IMG/VR virus record: IMGVR_UViG_3300010392_000981
Coordinates: 1-30,841 of that record
Source of the DNA: a virus
Strand: one strand, 5' to 3'
DNA length: 30,841 nucleotides
Shown: positions 1 to 6,868 of the stretch, in pieces
How the letters are laid out: the number at the start of each line of letters is the position of its first letter
How positions within the stretch are numbered: the first letter of the stretch is position 1
The notes under the pieces: generated by a model
Databases searched by the model: none
Told to the model about the DNA's origin: nothing
The model's input: the letters and a program-made list of their open reading frames with translations, nothing else
Translations under genes and position numbers: made by a program

Positions 1-224
1 TAAGTACACGTGCACGGAAACTTATACCGTACACGTTTGAATGCAAGAATCAGGAAATCTTCAAAACCTTGTATTCAATATATAACCAAGCAAAAAGTAA
101 TGCTGTCAAGGCTATTGAGCCTGTGGTCGTACTGAAGATGAACAGGAAGCGTCCTATGGTATTACTTGATGCGCAACATTTTTTGGAGTTAATATGTCGG
201 ACAAACAAAAACAAGAACAAATAG
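1..224 (+). CDS. PD-(D/E)XK family nuclease, C-terminal fragment (Holliday-junction-resolvase-like)
   Basis: An open frame runs from base 3 to a TAG at 222-224 with no internal stop; the start lies outside the window. The 73 visible residues contain FECKNQE, in which E (39-41) and K (45-47) fit the second half of a PD-(D/E)XK catalytic motif. It is followed by a helix (SIYNQAKSNA) and a strand-rich end (PVVVLKMNRKRPMVLLD). That pattern is typical of small phage resolvase-like or recombination nucleases, whose role would be cutting branched or recombining DNA. The first acidic catalytic residue would lie upstream and cannot be seen. The frame overlaps the next gene by 31 bases, a normal arrangement in this operon. 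The family is inferred from the ECK core and its surroundings. Confidence 0.6.
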   Translation, partial: STRARKLIPYTFECKNQEIFKTLYSIYNQAKSNAVKAIEPVVVLKMNRKRPMVLLDAQHFLELICRTNKNKNK

Positions 225-484
225 ACGACGTACCAGTAAGAGTCGGAAAGGTTACATTGGAGATTGGGGATGCAGCAGATAATCCTGCATTCTGTGACCT
301 CCGTATCCGCTCCCATCCAGAATCATCTGATTATGCACGTGCCATTGCAATTGGTCTGGCTGAAATCTTTCGTATTGAGCCTGAGCTTATCTCTGAATTT
401 TATGTAAACTACATGAGAGAGCAAGGGTATTTGTCAGAAGAGGACACACCAGATTGGGCTAAAGACATCAAGGGTAGTGCGTAA
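194..484 (+). CDS. hypothetical protein, 96 aa, acidic
   Basis: ATG start preceded by GGAG five bases upstream; the TAA stop overlaps the ATG of the metallophosphoesterase (TAATG), so the two are probably translationally coupled. The 96-residue product has a polar N-terminus, a short beta segment (VRVGKVTLEIG) and a helical middle (DYARAIAIGLAEIFRI), and ends in an acidic tail. No signal peptide, membrane segment or catalytic motif is visible. I do not recognise the family. Its place between a nuclease and a phosphoesterase suggests a DNA-metabolism accessory role, but that is only context. Confidence 0.7.
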   Translation: MSDKQKQEQIDDVPVRVGKVTLEIGDAADNPAFCDLRIRSHPESSDYARAIAIGLAEIFRIEPELISEFYVNYMREQGYLSEEDTPDWAKDIKGSA

Positions 485-1257
485 TGAGCACACACCTAGT
501 TATACCTGACAGCCATGCCAAGCCCGGTGTATCCAATGAGCGGTATACTTGGCTTGGTAAGCTGGTGCTGGATCGTAGGCCAGATGTTATTGTCAACATT
601 GGAGATTGGGCGGATATGCCGAGCCTCTCATCTTATGATCGTGGTAGACGATCCTTTGAGGGGCGCCGTTATGCGAATGATATTAAGGCTGCCAATGATG
701 CCTTGAATAAATTTGAGAACCCTATCCATTCCTATAATATTCAGCAAGCACGTAACCATAAGGCCCAATACAAACCTCGTAAAATATCCTTACAGGGTAA
801 TCATGAGGAGCGCATTGATCGTGCTACACAACTAAGTCCAGAGCTTGATGGCACAATCTCATGGCGCTCCATCAGGTTCAAAGAGCATGGTTGGAGTGTA
901 CACGACTTCCTACATCCTGTGATGGTAGACGGTGTGATGTACTCACACTATTTTACATCTGGTATCAAAGGGTTAGCCATCGGTGGTGAGCACCCAGCAG
1001 CCTCCCTGCTGAAGAAACAATTTGTATCCTGCACTGTAGGACACAGTCACATTGCTGATTTTGCCATGCGTACTCGTGCAGATGGTCAGCGTATCATGGG
1101 TCTTGTGTGTGGGTGCTATTTCGAGCATTGGGAAGATTACGCAGGAGAGGCTAACAATCTGTGGTGGAGGGGTGTAGTTATCTGCCACAACGTAAAGGAT
1201 GGTTGTTACGACCCTGAGTTTATATCCATAGATGAAGTAAAGCGGCGCTATGCATGA
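484..1257 (+). CDS. metallophosphoesterase (calcineurin-like), 257 aa
   Basis: The product carries the full metallophosphoesterase signature in order: D9-x-H11 (PDSH), GD at 40-41 in NIGDWAD, GNHE at 105-108 and GHSH at 186-189, with a further H155 in YSHYF. These residues normally bind two metal ions and hydrolyse phosphomonoesters or diesters. Enzymes of this size occur in SIO1- and VpV262-type marine phages, where the substrate is not established; nucleotide, RNA-end or DNA-end processing are all possible. The start ATG overlaps the previous stop and follows an AAGGG about 8 bases upstream. All metal ligands are present, so it should be active. The TGA end overlaps a tiny membrane ORF that begins at 1250. 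Confidence 0.9.
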   Translation: MSTHLVIPDSHAKPGVSNERYTWLGKLVLDRRPDVIVNIGDWADMPSLSSYDRGRRSFEGRRYANDIKAANDALNKFENPIHSYNIQQARNHKAQYKPRKISLQGNHEERIDRATQLSPELDGTISWRSIRFKEHGWSVHDFLHPVMVDGVMYSHYFTSGIKGLAIGGEHPAASLLKKQFVSCTVGHSHIADFAMRTRADGQRIMGLVCGCYFEHWEDYAGEANNLWWRGVVICHNVKDGCYDPEFISIDEVKRRYA

Positions 1258-1315
1258 GGATGTATATGTATTGATCTTCTTTATAGCGACTATAATTTTA
1301 GTTTTAGGAGCATAA
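1250..1315 (+). CDS. putative 21-aa micro-membrane protein
   Basis: This short ORF starts with an ATG overlapping the last 8 bases of the metallophosphoesterase gene and ends with a TAA one base before the next small ORF. The 21-residue product has a short acidic head (MHED) and then an almost wholly hydrophobic stretch (VYVLIFFIATIILVLGA), enough for a single membrane span. The ribosome binding site is poor, so expression would depend on coupling to the upstream gene. It is too short for statistical gene calling. Supporting points are the membrane composition, the tight packing and an adjacent second micro-ORF of the same type. Confidence 0.4.
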   Translation: MHEDVYVLIFFIATIILVLGA

Positions 1316-1316
1316 T

Positions 1317-1406
1317 ATGATATGGGCAGTAAGTATTATTGTAGTATTAGCCTTTATGACGGCGTATTACTTTTATGATGATGATGACATGACAGGTGGA
1401 ACATGA
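1317..1406 (+). CDS. putative 29-aa single-span membrane protein
   Basis: ATG at 1317 is preceded by a good Shine-Dalgarno (TTAGGAG, about 6 bases upstream). The TGA stop overlaps the ATG of the next gene (ATGA). The 29 residues begin with a hydrophobic span (IWAVSIIVVLAFMTAYYF) and end in a cluster of four aspartates followed by MTGGT. This is a plausible N-in or N-out micro-protein. Function is unknown; phage proteins of this kind can act on host membrane enzymes or superinfection, but nothing here decides that. Confidence 0.5.
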   Translation: MIWAVSIIVVLAFMTAYYFYDDDDMTGGT

Positions 1407-1594
1407 AAAATTATGCATCTCCATATGAAGTGGTGGATAGGTTTAGTGTTTACGGTGATCTAGATGGCATGACAGTCGGTGAATTTATAAGCCATTTAAG
1501 TAAACACTCAAATGATGCTAAAATTATGGCAAACACCGATGTGGCTAAACACGAAGAGTTTGACTATATTACTATTTTGGAGAAAACTTCCTAA
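1403..1594 (+). CDS. hypothetical protein, 63 aa
   Basis: ATG start with GGTGGA just upstream; it overlaps the preceding micro-ORF by four bases, and its TAA overlaps the next ATG (TAATG). The 63-residue product is soluble, with a helical middle (VGEFISHLSKHSND) and a beta-like end (EEFDYITILEK). No known motif is recognised. It lies directly before the deoxyribosyltransferase-like gene and is probably co-translated with it. Confidence 0.65.
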   Translation: MKNYASPYEVVDRFSVYGDLDGMTVGEFISHLSKHSNDAKIMANTDVAKHEEFDYITILEKTS

Positions 1595-2070
1595 TGAAAA
1601 AATATGTATATTTAGGTGGTCCTATAGCGGGACATACAAGTGAAAGTGCGAAATGGTGGCGAGAAGATTTGCAGAACCACTTCAAGAATACCAACATTAG
1701 GATGATTAGCCCTCTGCGGTGTGAGCCTGAGATTGGAGAGGGTGAAGTATATGATGAGGAAGGCATTGCTGCTAAGGACTGTATCTGTTTTGGTTCGGAT
1801 AAGGCTATTTATTCAAAGAACATGCTGGATGTAAAATCATGTGATCTTATGATTGCCTGTATGTTTGCTGAGCAAATCAAGAGTATCAGTCTTGGTACAA
1901 TGATTGAGATTGGTTGGGCCAGTGCCCTTGGTAAACCAATAATTCTTATCACAGACGATGACAGGTTGAAGAAACATCCTGTGGTAAAGGAAAGTGTCAA
2001 CTGGATTGTACCTACTCTTGAAGATGCACAGTTGATTGTGTACGGGTTGTTCAATGACTACGTCGAATAA
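1594..2070 (+). CDS. nucleoside 2-deoxyribosyltransferase-like protein, 158 aa
   Basis: The Rossmann-like N-terminus MKKYVYLGGPIAGHT is the usual phosphate/sugar-binding start of the nucleoside 2-deoxyribosyltransferase family. Later come VKSCDLMIACMF (the strand with Asp) and SLGTMIEIGWASALGKPIILI, matching the GT..E.G.A...GKP block that carries the catalytic Glu (E of MIEIGWA). Family members cleave or exchange the N-glycosidic bond of deoxynucleosides or deoxynucleotides. The length fits the family (about 140-170 aa). The neighbours are a dNTP diphosphohydrolase-like gene and a ribonucleotide reductase, so a dNTP-pool function is likely. The same fold is also used by nucleotide-signal and NAD-related enzymes, so the exact substrate is open. 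Confidence 0.75.
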   Translation: MKKYVYLGGPIAGHTSESAKWWREDLQNHFKNTNIRMISPLRCEPEIGEGEVYDEEGIAAKDCICFGSDKAIYSKNMLDVKSCDLMIACMFAEQIKSISLGTMIEIGWASALGKPIILITDDDRLKKHPVVKESVNWIVPTLEDAQLIVYGLFNDYVE

Positions 2071-2491
2071 ACCTAGTAATCCAAAGGATGCTATGGGCAT
2101 TGGTAAGGGTCCAATGTCAACGGTATCAGCCCCAGTATTGGCAGAGCTTGGTCTTGCCATGATGGAAGGAGCCAGAAAATATGGACGCCATAACTATAGG
2201 TGTGTAGGTGTTCGTGCCTCTGTGTATTACGATGCCGCACTGCGACACCTTACACGGTGGTATGAGGGGGAGGACATTGACCCAGACAGTGGCCTTTCTC
2301 ATGTGATCAAAGCAATGGCCTGTATGGCTGTTGTTCGTGATAGTATGATCGTAGGTAATTGGGTTGATGACAGACCACCAGTGGCTGTTGATAACTCCTT
2401 CTGGCAGGGCGTTGATAATCACGCTAAAGAGATGATTCAACGATACCCTGAACAAGCACATACATATACACAACAGGAGAATCCCTTGTGA
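2054..2491 (+). CDS. dATP/dGTP diphosphohydrolase-like protein (DUF5664 / MazZ-like), 145 aa
   Basis: I start at the ATG at 2054, 17 bases inside the previous gene; an upstream in-frame TTG at 2036 has no better ribosome site. The N-terminal NPKDAMGIGKGPMSTVSAPVLAELG, then EGARKYGRHNYR, then YYDAALRHLTRWYEGEDIDPDSG and HVIKAMACMAVVRDS match the all-helical family annotated as dATP/dGTP diphosphohydrolase N-terminal (DUF5664). MazZ of 2-aminoadenine phages is a related activity that turns dGTP or dATP into the monophosphate. Conserved acidic residues E, ED and D in those helices would bind metal. The family is common in phages without base Z, so this alone does not prove a modified genome. Confidence 0.72.
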   Translation: MTTSNKPSNPKDAMGIGKGPMSTVSAPVLAELGLAMMEGARKYGRHNYRCVGVRASVYYDAALRHLTRWYEGEDIDPDSGLSHVIKAMACMAVVRDSMIVGNWVDDRPPVAVDNSFWQGVDNHAKEMIQRYPEQAHTYTQQENPL

Positions 2492-2715
2492 TGAATAAGG
2501 AGGAATATATAGTAACAAGGATTAATAAGTTAATTATGCAGCACATGGAGGATAAGTTTCCAGATGCAACCTGTCAGGAAGCTAATAAGGCATTATTCAA
2601 GTTACTAGAAGAGGTCAGGGAAACAATAATTTATCCAATGGCAGGAAAGTATGGGGCATTCTCTTGGCCTAAACCAATTGCCACCCGCAAACAGAAGGAA
2701 GCTTGTGATGGATGA
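2488..2715 (+). CDS. small helical protein, 75 aa, paralogue of the next gene
   Basis: Two adjacent starts are possible, GTG at 2488 and ATG at 2491. AGGAG at 2475-2479 is 8 bases from the GTG and 11 from the ATG, so the GTG is slightly favoured. The start overlaps the TGA of the previous gene. The core IMQHMEDKFPDATCQEANKA, then LFKLLEEVRE..IYPMAGK, aligns clearly with the next gene (IMQYLDENYPDAT..., ELMTEVKGMVMYKVAG). It has an extra C-terminal tail of about 17 residues. It is probably a two- or three-helix protein. Function unknown. Confidence 0.65.
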   Translation: MMNKEEYIVTRINKLIMQHMEDKFPDATCQEANKALFKLLEEVRETIIYPMAGKYGAFSWPKPIATRKQKEACDG

Positions 2716-2860
2716 AACAGCAGATAAAATTCTAGAGGAAATCATGCAATATCTGGATGAAAATTATCCAGATGCAACTCCTACAGAACGCCTGAGAGCA
2801 ACGTATGAGTTGATGACAGAAGTTAAAGGTATGGTTATGTATAAGGTAGCAGGGCTGTAA
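2708..2860 (+). CDS. small helical protein, 50 aa, paralogue of the previous gene
   Basis: The ATG at 2708 has AAGGAAG about 8 bases upstream and overlaps the preceding stop by 8 bases. A longer frame opening at 2651 lies wholly inside the previous gene and is not needed. The product repeats the PDAT-centred helical core of its neighbour but stops right after the VAG motif, without the extra tail. This looks like an old tandem duplication that has diverged strongly. It ends 13 bases before the ribonucleotide reductase. Function unknown. Confidence 0.6.
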   Translation: MDETADKILEEIMQYLDENYPDATPTERLRATYELMTEVKGMVMYKVAGL

Positions 2861-2873
2861 AGGAATAATAATT

Positions 2874-4544
2874 TTGTGGCAAAGTAATGAGAATCCTGTC
2901 TTCCGTAGTAAGTTTGCAGAAGACATTTTTAAGCAGAAGTACGCGCATGAAGGTGCGGAGACTTGGGATGAGTTGTGCTCTACCCTTGTAGATGATGTTT
3001 GTGGCAGGTATGTTTCAAAAGACGTGGCACTTGCCATCAAGAATATTATGAAGACAATGAAATTTATTCCGGGAGGACGGTACCTTTACTATGCCGGAAG
3101 AACAAAGAAATTCTTCAATAATTGCTACCTACTCTCTTCGTTGGAGGATAGTAGAGAAGATTGGGGGAACCTATCTCGTAAGGTTGAGTTGTGCCTCGCG
3201 ACCGGGGGCGGTATCGGAGTGGACTATTCCAAGTACCGTGCAGAAGGAAGTGTTATTAAAGGCACTGGTGGTGTAGCTTCAGGCCCACTGTCAAAGATGG
3301 AGATGACCAATGGAATGGGCAGACATATTATGCAGGGAGGCACTCGTCGTAGTGCTCTTTATGCTAGTCTTGACTGTGATCATCCTGACGTAGACAAGTT
3401 TTTGGTAATGAAGGACTGGCACAATATGCCAGTACCCAGTACAGACAAGACTATATGGGACCTGAAGCAAGCTGACTTCAACTACAACGCTCCAATGGAC
3501 ATAACCAACATAAGTGTTAATTACAACACTAAATGGTTAATGAACTACTGGAAGACAGGAGATTATGGATATGTCTTCAGAAAGAATGTGGAGCAGGCAA
3601 TTCGTACAGGGGAACCGGGATTTTCTTTCAACTTCTTCGACAAGGAAAATGAAAAGCTCCGCAACGCCTGCACAGAGGTTACTTCCGAGGACGATAGCGA
3701 CGTTTGTAATCTCGGTAGTATCAATATGTCTCGTATTGATGACATTGCTGATTTCAATGACGTTGTCACTTTTGCTACCATTTTCCTGCTTTGTGGCACA
3801 CTGGTTTCCGAATTGCCTTATGACAAGGTTTACGACGTACGTGCAAAAAATAGGAGACTGGGCCTCGGACTCATGGGCGTACACGAATGGCTTCTTAAAC
3901 GGGGTTATAAATATGAGGTAACAGATGAACTACGGAGGTGGTTAAGTGTATATGAACACGTATCTGACGCTGTCGCAAAAAGTACAGCAGATAAAATGGA
4001 TATTAGCAGACCGGTGGCTGTTAGGGCGATTGCCCCCACGGGTACAATTGGTATCCTTGCAGGAACAACTACAGGAATTGAACCAATATTTGCAGTTGCT
4101 TATAAACGACGTTACATGTCAGACGGAAAAAAATGGAAGTACCAATACGTCATCGACTCCACAGCAAATGAGCTTATTCTCAACCAAGGGGTAGACCCTG
4201 AAGCTATTGAGAGTGCCATTGATCTGGCGGAGGATTTTGAACGACGTATTGATTTTCAGGTAGGAGTACAAGAGTATGTTGATATGGGAATCAGCTCTAC
4301 AATTAACCTACCTGCGTATAAGGAGAACAAGGACTATGTTGACAGGTTTGCTAGGTACTTGGCTGATAATGCTCACAGGCTGCGAGGCTTCACGTGTTAT
4401 CCAGATGGCAGCCGTGGTGGACAGCCTCTTGTAAGTGTGCCTTACAATGATGCCCTTGATAAGCTCGGGGAAGTATTTGAAGAGAATGTCATGACCCATG
4501 ATATTTGTGAAATTGGTGGTAAAGGAGGTGTTTGTGGTGTCTGA
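2874..4544 (+). CDS. nrdJ: adenosylcobalamin-dependent (class II) ribonucleotide reductase, 556 aa
   Basis: The protein reduces ribonucleotides to deoxyribonucleotides for phage DNA synthesis. Visible catalytic features: C84 in NNCYLL and C278 in CNLGSIN (the redox pair that reduces the 2-prime position), N264-C266-E268 in NACTE (radical Cys and flanking Asn/Glu), the ATGGGIGVDYS and GTGGVASGP blocks, QGGTRR, and the APTGTIG substrate loop near 387-393. The C-terminal pair C545 and C554 is suited to re-reduction by thioredoxin. There is no ATP-cone, no NrdB partner and no glycyl-radical activase nearby, which with the sequence style points to class II. The start appears to be TTG at 2874, with AGGA at 2861-2864 nine bases upstream; no ATG is available. 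Confidence 0.9.
   Translation: MWQSNENPVFRSKFAEDIFKQKYAHEGAETWDELCSTLVDDVCGRYVSKDVALAIKNIMKTMKFIPGGRYLYYAGRTKKFFNNCYLLSSLEDSREDWGNLSRKVELCLATGGGIGVDYSKYRAEGSVIKGTGGVASGPLSKMEMTNGMGRHIMQGGTRRSALYASLDCDHPDVDKFLVMKDWHNMPVPSTDKTIWDLKQADFNYNAPMDITNISVNYNTKWLMNYWKTGDYGYVFRKNVEQAIRTGEPGFSFNFFDKENEKLRNACTEVTSEDDSDVCNLGSINMSRIDDIADFNDVVTFATIFLLCGTLVSELPYDKVYDVRAKNRRLGLGLMGVHEWLLKRGYKYEVTDELRRWLSVYEHVSDAVAKSTADKMDISRPVAVRAIAPTGTIGILAGTTTGIEPIFAVAYKRRYMSDGKKWKYQYVIDSTANELILNQGVDPEAIESAIDLAEDFERRIDFQVGVQEYVDMGISSTINLPAYKENKDYVDRFARYLADNAHRLRGFTCYPDGSRGGQPLVSVPYNDALDKLGEVFEENVMTHDICEIGGKGGVCGV
4521..4530 (+). promoter_or_regulatory. strong ribosome binding site inside the end of the reductase gene
   Basis: AAAGGAGGTG is a near-perfect anti-16S match. 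It encodes the GGKGGV part of the reductase tail and sits 6 bases before the GTG at 4537, which decides the start of the next gene. Confidence 0.7.
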
Positions 4545-4773
4545 CATTACATTGCTTGAATTCAAATTGCTTGTTACACAAGAAGGTCATATAGTCAAGG
4601 AGACATCTCTACCTCCTGATGTAGACGACGCCATAAAAAAAATCTCCGCACTTAATGACGGAGATTGGTTGGTGGGGTTCATCCCAATTTACAGGTATGT
4701 GTATGACCACCTGAAAGAACTGGACAGAAAAACTTTAAGTATGGAGGACGAGCATGAAGGTCTACATCTATAA
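4537..4773 (+). CDS. hypothetical protein, 78 aa, GTG start
   Basis: I choose GTG at 4537 because the Shine-Dalgarno AAAGGAGGTG at 4521-4530 is correctly spaced for it; a frame opening at the ATG at 4498 would lie further inside the reductase with no such site. It overlaps the reductase end by 8 bases. The product begins SDITLLEFKLLV, has a helical part (DVDDAIKKISALNDGDW) and a YRYVYDHLKEL helix, and is acidic. No family is recognised. The strong initiation signal suggests it is made in higher amount than its neighbours. Confidence 0.65.
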   Translation: MSDITLLEFKLLVTQEGHIVKETSLPPDVDDAIKKISALNDGDWLVGFIPIYRYVYDHLKELDRKTLSMEDEHEGLHL

Positions 4774-5191
4774 GAACGGGTTGTGTGATCCTGCAAAGAA
4801 GATTGGTACTGCTATTCAGCTACCAACTTCAAAGGATGTAGATGAATTTGTGCGTTTCTTTGTGGCGTCCATAGACCCTAAACACTACAAGAATTGGCGC
4901 ATTTTCGTTACCAACGACACGACAGACTTTGCTGCAGTTGACCACTACGTTCTTATGGACGATAATTATGGTCTGGATATTCAGAACAAGGATATTACGG
5001 AGTTACCTGTTGTCGCCATTGCTCTTGAAGTAAATGTAGAATTCGCCAAAAAGGAGAGAATTAAAAGCGAGCGTAAGGCCAAAACTGATAAATTTGTAGA
5101 GCAGCTTAAAGGTGATCAGAGTATGCAGGAGAAGTTGAAGAATGATACAGCCAAAGCAGAAAGAGACGCAAAGAAAAACAGATTTGATTGA
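4754..5191 (+). CDS. hypothetical protein, 145 aa, charged coiled C-terminus
   Basis: ATG at 4754 is preceded by GGAGGACGAGC, a strong ribosome site. It overlaps the previous gene by 20 bases. The first about 95 residues look like a small alpha/beta domain (KVYIYKNGL, WRIFVTNDT, ELPVVAIALEV). The last about 50 are almost all charged (KKERIKSERKAKTDKF..., KLKNDTAKAERDAKKNRFD) and probably form a helix or coiled coil. I do not recognise the family. It is the last firm gene of the plus-strand operon before the convergent terminator. Confidence 0.7.
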   Translation: MKVYIYKNGLCDPAKKIGTAIQLPTSKDVDEFVRFFVASIDPKHYKNWRIFVTNDTTDFAAVDHYVLMDDNYGLDIQNKDITELPVVAIALEVNVEFAKKERIKSERKAKTDKFVEQLKGDQSMQEKLKNDTAKAERDAKKNRFD

Positions 5192-5411
5192 TTACATTGT
5201 TGTTTATGATTGTGTTGGGAAGCTCATAGAAAAAATGTGGGACCCTACAACAGAAATCATAGAAGAGTTAGTGGAGGCTTATGGTAACAGGTTAGAATAT
5301 AAAATACAAAGACTAAACTTAAAGGGAGCCATTCGGCTCCCTTTTTTATTTCCAAAACGCTGCTACACCACAATTAGACGTGCTAGCTGCAAACTGTGCT
5401 TCAAGTGTTAA
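5184..5411 (+). CDS. doubtful 75-aa ORF running through the terminator
   Basis: A frame can begin at TTG 5184, overlapping the previous gene by 8 bases, and runs to a stop at 5409-5411. The first about 45 residues look protein-like (DYIVVYDCVGKLIEKMWDPTTEIIEELVEAYGN without breaks). The frame then passes through the terminator hairpin and into the opposite gene, where the translation becomes Cys/Arg-rich and shadow-like. No good ribosome site is visible. It may be a real gene with a read-through tail, a decayed gene, or chance; without it, 5192-5320 is a 129-base gap. Confidence 0.25.
   Translation: MIDYIVVYDCVGKLIEKMWDPTTEIIEELVEAYGNRLEYKIQRLNLKGAIRLPFLFPKRCYTTIRRASCKLCFKC
5321..5350 (+). 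terminator. Rho-independent terminator between convergent operons
   Basis: AAAGGGAGCC (5321-5330) and GGCTCCCTTT (5335-5344) form a perfect 10-bp stem with an ATTC loop, followed on the plus strand by a T-rich run to 5350. The minus-strand direction also has T residues after the stem (from the AAA at 5321), so it may stop late transcripts too, less efficiently. It lies exactly between the end of the plus-strand operon and the last minus-strand gene. Confidence 0.85.
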
Positions 5412-5999
5412 GGGTGCAGCGTTGGCACTCATTAGGTCAGAGGCCGATGTAAAAGATGTTGTGGTCTGAATGACCTCTTTAGCTTCATCTTCAGTGGCAC
5501 CTACCCACGTCACGGAATTTGTACTGACCTGCCCAGCCACGGCTATGACAAGGCCGTTTTTTTGTACATTTAAATCCAGAGATATTGTTGCAGAATTAGA
5601 ATCTCCAGAAGTGGCTCTTGCAGTATTACTACTAAGATCATGGACTGACCATAGTCTTATTCCGCATACACTCATGGTCCCGTCAAATGTGATAGTTACA
5701 TCGGGTGTTGTGTCTGTAACAACTGCTTGTACCAGAAACGCCACTGGGTCTGTGGTGACGTTTAATTTCTGACTAACTACAGTAGTGCCTGAAACACCGC
5801 CTATAGTGGAGGATGCAACATCAAAAAATGAGCCACTGGTTGCGTAACCGCCTACTACGGCCAGATAAGGTGTTGTTGTAGCATTAGAGGTCACATTTGA
5901 AAAAGTGTAACTACTTAGGTTAGAGCCAGATACCCTGCTCTCCCCATAATTATATGTAGGGTTGGAGAATGGCGGTACTGCTATAATAGGGAAACTCAT
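5346..5999 (-). CDS. beta-rich virion protein, 217 aa, end of late operon
   Basis: The last gene of the late operon; its stop touches the T-run of the terminator, and its ATG overlaps the TAA of the tail fibre gene. The product is rich in Ser, Thr, Val and Gly, with regularly spaced beta strands (TTPYLAVVGGYA, PVAFLVQAVVTD, PDVTITFDGTMSV, GLVIAVAGQV) and few charged residues, as in an immunoglobulin-like or jelly-roll sandwich. Such genes next to tail fibres often encode fibre tips or host-recognition accessory proteins. No catalytic motif is seen. The role is inferred from place and composition. Confidence 0.6.
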   Translation of the reverse strand: MSFPIIAVPPFSNPTYNYGESRVSGSNLSSYTFSNVTSNATTTPYLAVVGGYATSGSFFDVASSTIGGVSGTTVVSQKLNVTTDPVAFLVQAVVTDTTPDVTITFDGTMSVCGIRLWSVHDLSSNTARATSGDSNSATISLDLNVQKNGLVIAVAGQVSTNSVTWVGATEDEAKEVIQTTTSFTSASDLMSANAAPLTLEAQFAASTSNCGVAAFWK

Positions 6000-6865
6000 T
6001 ACTGTAATGCCACCACATGAAGATGTGAAAACGATCCTACCTTAGTTATAAACAGCAAGAAGTCATCCCCGTTAGTAGTAGTTAAGGCGTCTCCTGTTAC
6101 AGTAGTAAATCCAGACGTAGTTACTGCACCAGCACTACCATTGTTGGTTACTTGAATAACTATGGAGCCACTTCCGCTTGAGGGCGGTGCTAACGTATGT
6201 GCTCCTCCATTAACATATTCGTACACATTTCTGGTGGCGAAGGCTGGGGTAAGTGTGCCACTAGCCACAGTACCAGCATCATTAGGAGTTACATCATACC
6301 CTACTTCAAGGGTGTCTGTTTCATCCGCCTTAAGTATGTCTGCATTAAACACTTCTACATCTGTACCGGGCACCAGAGACAGAGCAGTGCGAGCATCACT
6401 GGCTGAGGTAGAGCCTGTGCCGCCATCAGTGATTGGGACAGGTAATGAGGTATCCAATGTAGGGTTGGAAAAGACCATCCATTTGTCAGCAGCCAAATCC
6501 GTGGAGAATGTACCAGAAGTGTGGGCTTCTATACAGATATACACCGTGTCCGTTTCATACACAATATCACGTAGAGCGTATACTGTTGAAGTAGCCCAAT
6601 CCCCTCTTGGGTTGAGATTACCAAACAAGGATGTTATGTTAACACTATTCAAGAGCAGGGCGGCTGCTTCTAGTTGGGCAATATTAATGATACGGTTATT
6701 ACCAGCATCCACGTTACCTGTTAACGTGTTATTAGCCCCTGACGTTCCGTTCAGCCCTAGTAACACATCAAATGCGTCACGAATAGCCTGAAAGTTGCTG
6801 TTAAGAGTGGCAGTATCATAACGACCACCTGAATTGAACGTAGTAATTGAAGGTCTGTCTGCCAT
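5999..6865 (-). CDS. tail fibre protein with chitin-binding-like module, 288 aa
   Basis: The N-terminus ADRPSITTFNSGGRYDTATLN with NFQAIRDAFD is a typical virion-attachment start in marine podovirus fibres. Residues about 87-132 (RGDWATSTVYALRDIVY, then YICIEAHTSGTF, then WMVFS) match the small carbohydrate-binding type 5/12 module layout. The block GGTGSTSASDARTAL at 148-162 is the repeat seen in many phage fibres just before the distal domain. The C-terminal 110 residues are beta-rich and poor in charge. It would bind host surface sugar. Start ATG at 6865, four bases after the stop of the 1650-aa protein. Confidence 0.75.
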   Translation of the reverse strand: MADRPSITTFNSGGRYDTATLNSNFQAIRDAFDVLLGLNGTSGANNTLTGNVDAGNNRIINIAQLEAAALLLNSVNITSLFGNLNPRGDWATSTVYALRDIVYETDTVYICIEAHTSGTFSTDLAADKWMVFSNPTLDTSLPVPITDGGTGSTSASDARTALSLVPGTDVEVFNADILKADETDTLEVGYDVTPNDAGTVASGTLTPAFATRNVYEYVNGGAHTLAPPSSGSGSIVIQVTNNGSAGAVTTSGFTTVTGDALTTTNGDDFLLFITKVGSFSHLHVVALQ

Positions 6866-6868
6866 TTC

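Noticed and set aside
50-316. 88-codon minus-strand frame with hydrophobic stretches
   Set aside because: Opposes the nuclease end and the 96-aa gene; hydrophobicity is a by-product of A-rich plus-strand codons.
2054-2491. Proof of a 2-aminoadenine (Z) genome from the MazZ-like gene
   Set aside because: The DUF5664 family is common in ordinary phages and no PurZ is present in the window.
6162-6791. 209-codon plus-strand frame opposite the tail fibre gene
   Set aside because: Mirror of a real gene; low-complexity Ser/Val/Pro translation without initiation signal.
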